A stretch of 64,000 nt of DNA from Marsupella aquatica (lineage: Eukaryota; Marchantiophyta), in contig OZ316893.1 of assembly GCA_973895155.1 (NCBI GenBank), positions 23,498,001 through 23,562,000 on the forward strand, written 5' to 3'. The position numbers were made by a program, and so were the translations under genes. The stretch's first letter is position 1. Each line of letters opens with the position of its first letter. Positions 58,080-64,000 of the stretch are shown here, piece by piece. A model generated the notes under the pieces. The model had not been told where the DNA came from. It ran no database searches and saw only the letters and a program-made list of their open reading frames with translations.

Positions 58080-58470
58080 TTTTTCACATGAATATCTTTT
58101 TCATAACATCTTATGTGCAACACACGGATATTGAACACGACCACACCATTTGTATGGTCGAAATCACACATAAATTAAATGTCTCAACAACTACATTGCA
58201 AAGCTTATATGTTTTTGCATTGCCTTGACATATTTTCTTGTCTTTTGAGATTTATCTCTCCTTAACATCTTTACCTTGCCTTGACATCTTCATCTTACCA
58301 CGACATTTTTTCCCACCCTCGACATTTTTGTCTCCTCAACATCATTCTCTCTCCTTGGGATCTTTTTTCACCTAGCTTGATATCTTTCTTCATGTCAACA
58401 TCTTATATTTTTCTCACCTTGGCATCTTTGTCTCACCAAGACATCTTTTCCTCACCCTAGACAGGTCCGG
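58080..58470. repeat. CATCTTT tandem block, third location
   Basis: CTTATGTGCAACACACGG (58110-58127), then units such as CTTGACATCTTCATCTTACC and CTCGACATTTTTGTCTCC up to about 58450. Same family as 17.1 and 57.3 kb. Confidence 0.65.
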
Positions 58471-58478
58471 GTGTAATC

Positions 58479-58813
58479 AGCCAACACCAAATCCATCACC
58501 AAATCCATCACCAACTACCTCACCATGGACACAGGATGGACCATACAAGGGATGCTCAAAGGGGGCAAGGAGACTCCACTCTCCACCTCCATGGGTCCCA
58601 CCCCCTTGGCACCCCGCCCCCAAAGACAAAGGAAGACGCTACGTGAGGCCGCTTTTGTCAATAGACTCCGGGACTGAAGACCTGTACAATTCGTCATTCT
58701 CTGATGAATGGAACTACGGAAATGAGGACCCTTCTACGCTGCTTGATCTGTATTCTACCCGGACTCTACATGCTATGGATTCGGAAATGGTGTTGGGGGC
58801 TTCGGAATTATGA
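58479..58813 (+). CDS. possible terminal exon of an unrecognised gene
   Basis: One plus-strand frame stays open from the repeat block to TGA 58811-58813 with protein-like composition and no ATG until 58775: a Pro-rich start (NPSPNPSPTTSPWTQDG), then RYVRPLLSIDSGTEDLYN and SSFSDEWNYGNEDPSTLLD. An acceptor-like TAATCAG precedes 58481. If real, it would be the last coding exon of a gene whose upstream exons lie beyond the repeats or are lost. No homologous family recognised. Chance openness is a real alternative. Confidence 0.25.
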
Positions 58814-59173
58814 CACAGGATCTCGGAGTAAATTTATTTGAGAAGCGACAGCGAAGGAATTCGCGAAATCCACCACGGAACGATCCCAACTGAGACAGGG
58901 CTGTGAACTTCCCGAGGAGAGATCTTTCTTCGTTCTTCGAAATTCGCGCGAGAGCTTGTGTGTATTAGTTCGCGAGTGGCTGCTGGTGTCCATCACGGCG
59001 AGGAGGGAGTTTCTGTCTGTGTCATAGTCATCATCAGTGCTGACTCCCGAAATCGTTCGAGTCGAGGCGCTGTGGTCTGACGAGCTGGCTGCTCGCCTCG
59101 ATGTTAAGACAAAGGAGGTTTGGTTGGCAGGAATGGAAACGAAGTAGGTTGGTTGCCGATTGACACTCACCAC
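58808..59173 (-). CDS. possible exon of an unrecognised gene, minus strand
   Basis: A 121-codon open stretch, closed upstream by TAA at 59185 and without an early ATG. It has Ser/Thr/Asp-rich, protein-like content (GVSTDDDYDTDRNSLLAV, KLSREFRRTKKDLSSG). It ends at TAA 58808-58810, overlapping the stop of the convergent open stretch. It could be an exon or chance. No family recognised. Confidence 0.2.
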   Translation of the reverse strand: MVSVNRQPTYFVSIPANQTSFVLTSRRAASSSDHSASTRTISGVSTDDDYDTDRNSLLAVMDTSSHSRTNTHKLSREFRRTKKDLSSGSSQPCLSWDRSVVDFANSFAVASQINLLRDPVS

Positions 59174-59708
59174 TCGGAGTTGTTAGAAAGGGCCGCGAGC
59201 AGGCAGAGAATCAGAGGGACTTGGGTTTACTGAATTTGAAAAACAAATTGTCTGCATTTTTGGCTCGCCGTCGCCGATCTGTTTCCAGTTTCTTCACATT
59301 ATTTCAAGTGACGTCTACGTAAGACGGCTGTCGTTCCAATCTAGAGATCACAATTCCATCGTCATATTGCGTTCGATGCCCGTCCATAAAGCATCAAGCA
59401 GCAAGCAGCAAGCTCTAAAATCCTGGGCGTTACCACTATTATAGTCAGCAAGCCAGCGGCGGGAATCATCTTTTGGGATTCTGACCCAGTGTCGTTCTCC
59501 TCTCAAAATGTGTCATTCCGGGCGATCCCAACTTGGAACTCCTACCTATGAAACGACAAGACCGTGGGCTAGCCGTCCTGCTTGCTCGGAACGCGACCTA
59601 TGCCAGAGCCAGGTTTCATTGAAACAGGTAACAGAGTCAAGACAGGGCAAAGTTGAACTTACAAATTTGGTAAGAACAAGCGTGGTGCTATAATGTAAAA
59701 TTGTCGAG

Positions 59709-62156
59709 ATGCCGCAACGGGCGTTTGAGTTTTGCCGAGTGTGCCGACAGAACCACAATCAAGGGAGAGGGCATCGATATTCCACGAGACATAAGCAATG
59801 TCTTAAGCTCTTACAAGGCAAGATGCTCAAGAGAATTCAAGAGATTCGTCACTTTGTCAAGAATGTAGTACCGGTAACGGACGGAGCCCAGGCCCAGGAC
59901 CGCAACAAGTTCTGGTGCCATTTTTGTGAGCAGGAGATCATAGAGAAGGATTCTTCATTTATAAGGTAAACTAGTTCCCTTATCACAAGCAAAGCAATGA
60001 CAGGTCTACTGTGGAGTGGACTTTTAGTTTCTGTACTGTAACCTAATCGTCCGAGCCTTAGTCTGTTTTTTCCCTGCTGTTTCGGGGTGTCTTGCGTTAA
60101 TTTGTTCTACATTGCCATCTTACAACTGGCAGGTCAAATGGACCATCTGTCACGTCTTATCCTCCCTTGTTTTTCCTATTTGGGGTTTGGTTTGAAATAG
60201 ATAGCGCAGATGCAAGACTACTGACTACAAAGTAAAGACGGGAATTTGCATAAGAAGTGTTGCACTTCAACGGTTGGACTTTATGAGCAGATGTCCTGAT
60301 ATTGTAATGACCAGTGCGCAGGCAATCAAGCATCTCGCTAGCCTCAACCATGTAGAGAACGTCAATACCTTCTGGGTAGAGAATGGAGGGGACTTTGACA
60401 AACAACGTTTGTACGTCATCGAAGCAAGTGATCTAGCGAGTGTACGTTGTCCAGAACATCTGTACAAGCATATGTTACAGTGCTCCCATGAGGCATAGAT
60501 AAAGGTGTGATTTCTAGAGTAGCGTAGCCAAGATATAATTGATCATATCTTAATGTTGTGAAAGGCATTTCCAAGTGACTATTGTCTGATATGATTCGAT
60601 ATTTGTATTTTTGACAGAATTCGGATTTGATACTCGGAGTCGCTAAGTAGAGATTACGTCTCTCCTCACGAGGGGCATCTCGGGATTTTTCGTTCATGTG
60701 ATGTAATATTGCCTATGCTGTTGTGTTGCATTGCAGTGGGAGGACGCTTGTAAGGTGAAGCCGGCTTCAGTAAGAGTGGATCGCCCGACTTCAAGCAATG
60801 TGAATGATATAATCCAACCCAAGGAGGGTCACACGATGACCCCAGGCAATGGAGGAGCCCTTCAGGCATGTCTTTTAGGTAAGTCGTCAATTGCAAACAA
60901 CTTAGTTACGGCCGTTGATACAAACAATCAGGTTTTGGCAAGGAATCTCTATGGCGTTGTCTGTTACAGGCTGTTTCGCACACAATTGGGAGCAATCGGT
61001 GGAAGTAGGTGCAGAAATTTGTCCATTCAATTAAAACAGCACAGAAACGTGGATGTCAAGTGGCACTATGGTGGGTGGCAGTTTTTAAGAGAACAGTATC
61101 AGACTTTACCTGATCCCCAATTCATGTTGTCATTCTGTATGAAAGGCTTCACACACCCTGAGGGTGGTCAAGAACAAGGAATCAGTCCATATTGTCCGAA
61201 AACAGTTTCTAATGTTTGCTAGATATCTGTATCATGATGATGGAAAGCAGTTTTTTTCTGATCCTTTTGGCATTTTATATTTCGATTGAAATTGACTCAT
61301 TTATATCTTGTTACGAGAATAACAATAACATTTCACAACAACCCGAGATTCGCGCTTGCTAGGGATCTCAACACTAAAGTCTTTCCTACCCACCCAACAA
61401 TTATAGCAGTTTTTAAGGTTAAAGTGTCTTGAAACAGTGCAAAAGGTACGAGTGTGTCAGATGTGCTCTATCAGTGCATTTCCCACGGCTTGAATGGGTT
61501 GATAGATCTGTGGTGTGAATGGTCAATTTCAAGGAGCTTAGTTTCCTGGATCACTCTATCTTGCATGTTTTGGCAAGTTGTCCGTGCTTGATATGTTTCA
61601 TTCAAGAAAAACGCAGATCATTTGGTCAGTGTGTCTATGTGCTTGTGAATTGGTAAGCCAAGTGTAATATCTCTTTGTCTCCAATGCAGGCTTGTCTTAT
61701 GTCCAAGTTCCTTCTGCTGAGGCTGGGGAGGGTAATGTGCACTCAGGTGCAGCTCCACCATGGTTGAAACGAAACTTCGGGGAAGGAGGTGCATCCAGCC
61801 CCGTCTTACCTCTGTCTAGGTACCAGCAAGCAAAGTTATCAAAGATTCGAAATCCGAATCGTGTTGGAGCTGCTTGGGCGGAAAGGAGGATAGCGGAGCT
61901 AGAGAGAGAAAAAAGAGGAGAAGTGGTGGCCACACAAGGGGAAGACATTTCAATGTGGTTCCCCAATTTCGGAAGAGTTTGGCAAAGTGGACCTCGGCGA
62001 GATACAAGGAAGGAGTTCGAGGCCGAGAAGCGTGCAGAATTGAAAGAAAGCCGAAGGGGAGGGAGGGGTCGGGCCGAAAAGAAAGCTAGATCTGGAAGTT
62101 TTGAATTTAAACCCTACATCAGCAGGAAACAGCAGAAAGGAGGAGAGCAGAGCTAG
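59709..62156 (+). CDS. TTL: TITAN-like / CENATAC (CCDC84) zinc-finger protein, four exons
   Basis: Exons: 59709-59965, about 60255-60441, 60737-60878, 61690-62156. GT-AG borders and phases (2, 0, 1) fit; the exon 2 acceptor could be 3 bp later (60258). The product is about 350 residues, close to human CENATAC. Exon 1 has a first zinc-finger-like unit (FCRVCRQNHNQGRGHRYS, with a following His) and a second C-x2-C (FWCHFCEQEI). Exon 2 carries AIKHLASLNHVENVNTFW. Exon 4 holds the conserved tail GAAPPWL and NRVGAAWAERRIAELEREKR, ending in a basic, RGG-like stretch. Known roles: CENATAC binds the minor (U12) spliceosome and promotes AT-AN intron splicing; Arabidopsis TITAN-LIKE is needed for endosperm nuclear division. 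Nuclear location expected. The open frame running on from exon 3 to 61222 lies in intron 3. Confidence 0.9.
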
Positions 62157-62159
62157 AGG

Positions 62160-64000
62160 GAGATATCGACACTTTGGATAGGAATGCATACCTGACATTT
62201 GGCCTTGACGACGTTCAGTGACTAACAAGACAGTGTGAAGTCTAGATCAATTCGAGGTATTCACAGTGCAGACTCATAGATAGGCATTGAACTCAGCCAC
62301 TTGGCAGGTAGTCAGTATGGTCGTTGCCACTTGATTAGCGTAAATGCATGCACGAGCTGCAGTTCCAAACAGGAGCATGTCAACACAATTATGTCGGATC
62401 TGTTTTAGAACTCAACATAAATTTTTAGAGTCCTGAGATGATATTCTCAGAAATCAATCAGACTTGCATATCCGGTAGCTACACAGTTGTAAACTGCTGT
62501 TGCATGGCCTTGCCAGGATGTTCCAAATGAGATGACCAAAGAATTGTTTGTGAAGTTTACACGGAATGCTACCGTGTACAGCATTGTGAACCCTTTTATT
62601 AGACAATAAGGACGAGGAACTAGAGGTATAGTTTCTCAGACAAACATCTTTATGCAATCTGATGTGTACTCTGTCTTGTTATTGCACCACTTTAGCAGTA
62701 GGCGCTTTCTAGAAGAACATGAATTTAGCATGATGCCTTCCAGGTATAGTCCCACTTGCCACCCTGGCCTGGTGGTTCATAGAAGCATTCTGTCAAGAAT
62801 AATTTAAGGGGGACTTTAGAAGAATTTGTGGGCAACTTTTCCTTTCGGCCCCACATGCTAGCTGTGTGTATATTAGTAATCATGATGCACTTTGCTATGG
62901 AGACACTAGGCACTAGTACAGTTGACAAGCAGATGGAGGACAGGGGCTTCCTGTTTTAAAGGTAAACTCCAGACCAAACATCTTTTTTGAGACTAAGATT
63001 CCAATACAGGCAAATTCCTTGAATGAAGGAGCCATGTTTGGAAATGTTTTGACCACCTATTGTCATACAATCCACAACATTTTTTACAATCCACAACATT
63101 TTCTTGGGTCCACTGCTTGTCATGTAGGATTGATTGACACCATACCTAAATGGACTCCAATGTCTTGTAAAGCCTACACATTACACAGTCCAGTTTTAAT
63201 CCTGGGAGTTAAAGAAAAAGAAACCCTAAACACTAGTATAGTTTGTGGAGTAGGCATAATACCTTAGAGAGTTCCAGTGTGGAACTCATTCTACACAGTG
63301 AGGCCTTCGATGAAAGACCTAGAGAGGAGATATGCCTTAGAGTTCTGTGGAGGAGGCTATGGTGGACCATGTATGATTTGATCCTTAATGATTTCCTCGA
63401 AAGCAGTGGACCTAGCCCATCCGGGTGAACCACTTAAATGTTGTGTAATCTCATGGTGAATGTGCATGAGTTGTTGATGTGCGAATTGTATGGATCTTGG
63501 CTGACATTTTTGCCCCAATCATAAACTATTTTGAAGTATATTGTCATTAAGGATATTTGAATTTAGAACATTATCATTGTATTTATAAATATGTCATGGT
63601 TTTTAATTGTCCCAGTTGATTGGTGAACTTGTCATCCCTATTAGAACATCTTTAATGACAAAATAATTAAAAATTAAATTATTTTATGTTCTTATTAGTT
63701 ATGACTCACTTAGGGCCTTTTTTGACAAGCCCTAATGCCCCCAACGTCCTATAAAGCCCAGAAAGGACCGAGAGAGGACCGAGAGAGGGTTCCACGAACC
63801 CGAAACTGAAAGCCGGTGGCCAGGCCCTGGAACCCGGCCATTGCCGGTTCCCGGTCGTCCTCACGCAGCGCCAAGGCGCCACGGGCCACCGGCCTCCATT
63901 TGCCATTGTTGGCATCCGGTAGCCGGAAGCGCACGGGGATCTTCGTCCTCGTCCCTTTCCTTCTTCGCGAAGGGCAGAGCATCCTCTGGTTCTTGAGTCG
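62160..64000. other. 3' flank and gene-poor right end of the window
   Basis: No CDS is supported. From 63,000 a few short open frames occur without domains. From 63,700 to the edge the composition shifts to GC-rich, with an internal GAGAGGACCGAGAGAGG repeat (63,765-63,790). A minus-strand open frame there (63982-63749; TKIPVRFRLPDANNGKW) could belong to an element or gene continuing beyond the window. Confidence 0.45.

Noticed and set aside
63749-63982. GC-rich minus frame at the window edge, considered as a retrotransposon gag
   Set aside because: No zinc knuckle or capsid motif visible and the sequence ends at the window edge, so it cannot be assigned.

Overview
This is nuclear DNA of a land plant or close streptophyte relative. 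It has spliced genes with GT-AG introns, plant gene families (F-box/kelch, LURP-one-related), Ty3/gypsy and Ty1/copia remnants, MITE-like elements and long AT-rich or minisatellite stretches. Nothing prokaryotic is visible: no operons, ribosome binding sites, CRISPR or insertion sequences. A GT23/FUT8-type fucosyltransferase, a type I think of as missing from flowering plants, and TATA-driven F-box/kelch tandem copies suggest a seed-free plant such as a bryophyte or lycophyte. That placement is an inference.

Layout. About 0.4-10.3 kb is a decayed Ty3/gypsy retrotransposon. It carries, in order, an aspartic protease, a complete C5-cytosine DNA methyltransferase (DNMT) domain, reverse transcriptase, RNase H, integrase, a tail domain and a C4HC3 PHD finger, then a polypurine tract and LTR. 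Two TIR elements interrupt it: one at 1537-1891, and a 3.3 kb element at 4315-7643 whose removal restores the RNase H reading frame. The LTR runs into a reversed copia fragment (10.3-11.5 kb). From 11.6 to 24.8 kb is a tandem array of F-box/kelch loci: two intact genes, one pseudogene, and a fourth locus reduced to promoter plus 3' flank. A repeat-rich block (16.6-20 kb) and a decayed receptor-kinase fragment sit inside the array. A three-exon LURP-one-related gene lies at 26.5-27.9 kb (-).

From 34.4 to 44.9 kb (-) is a six-exon FUT8-like fucosyltransferase gene and, downstream of it, a 5'-truncated tandem duplicate that is a pseudogene. The region 44.9-50.8 kb is repeat-rich and apparently gene-poor. 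At 50.8-55.25 kb (-) is a six-exon MLN51/CASC3 (Barentsz) gene of the exon junction complex. At 59.7-62.2 kb (+) is a four-exon TITAN-like/CENATAC (CCDC84) gene. Two housekeeping RNA-processing genes (EJC core and minor-spliceosome factor) thus sit close together, divergently oriented, with MITE-like and minisatellite DNA between them.

Most notable: a plant gypsy element that carries its own DNA methyltransferase together with a chromatin-reader PHD finger. This resembles the retrotransposon-borne DNMTs reported (from memory, de Mendoza and colleagues 2018) in dinoflagellates and charophyte algae. This copy is dead, and several of its lesions look like deamination of methylated cytosine.
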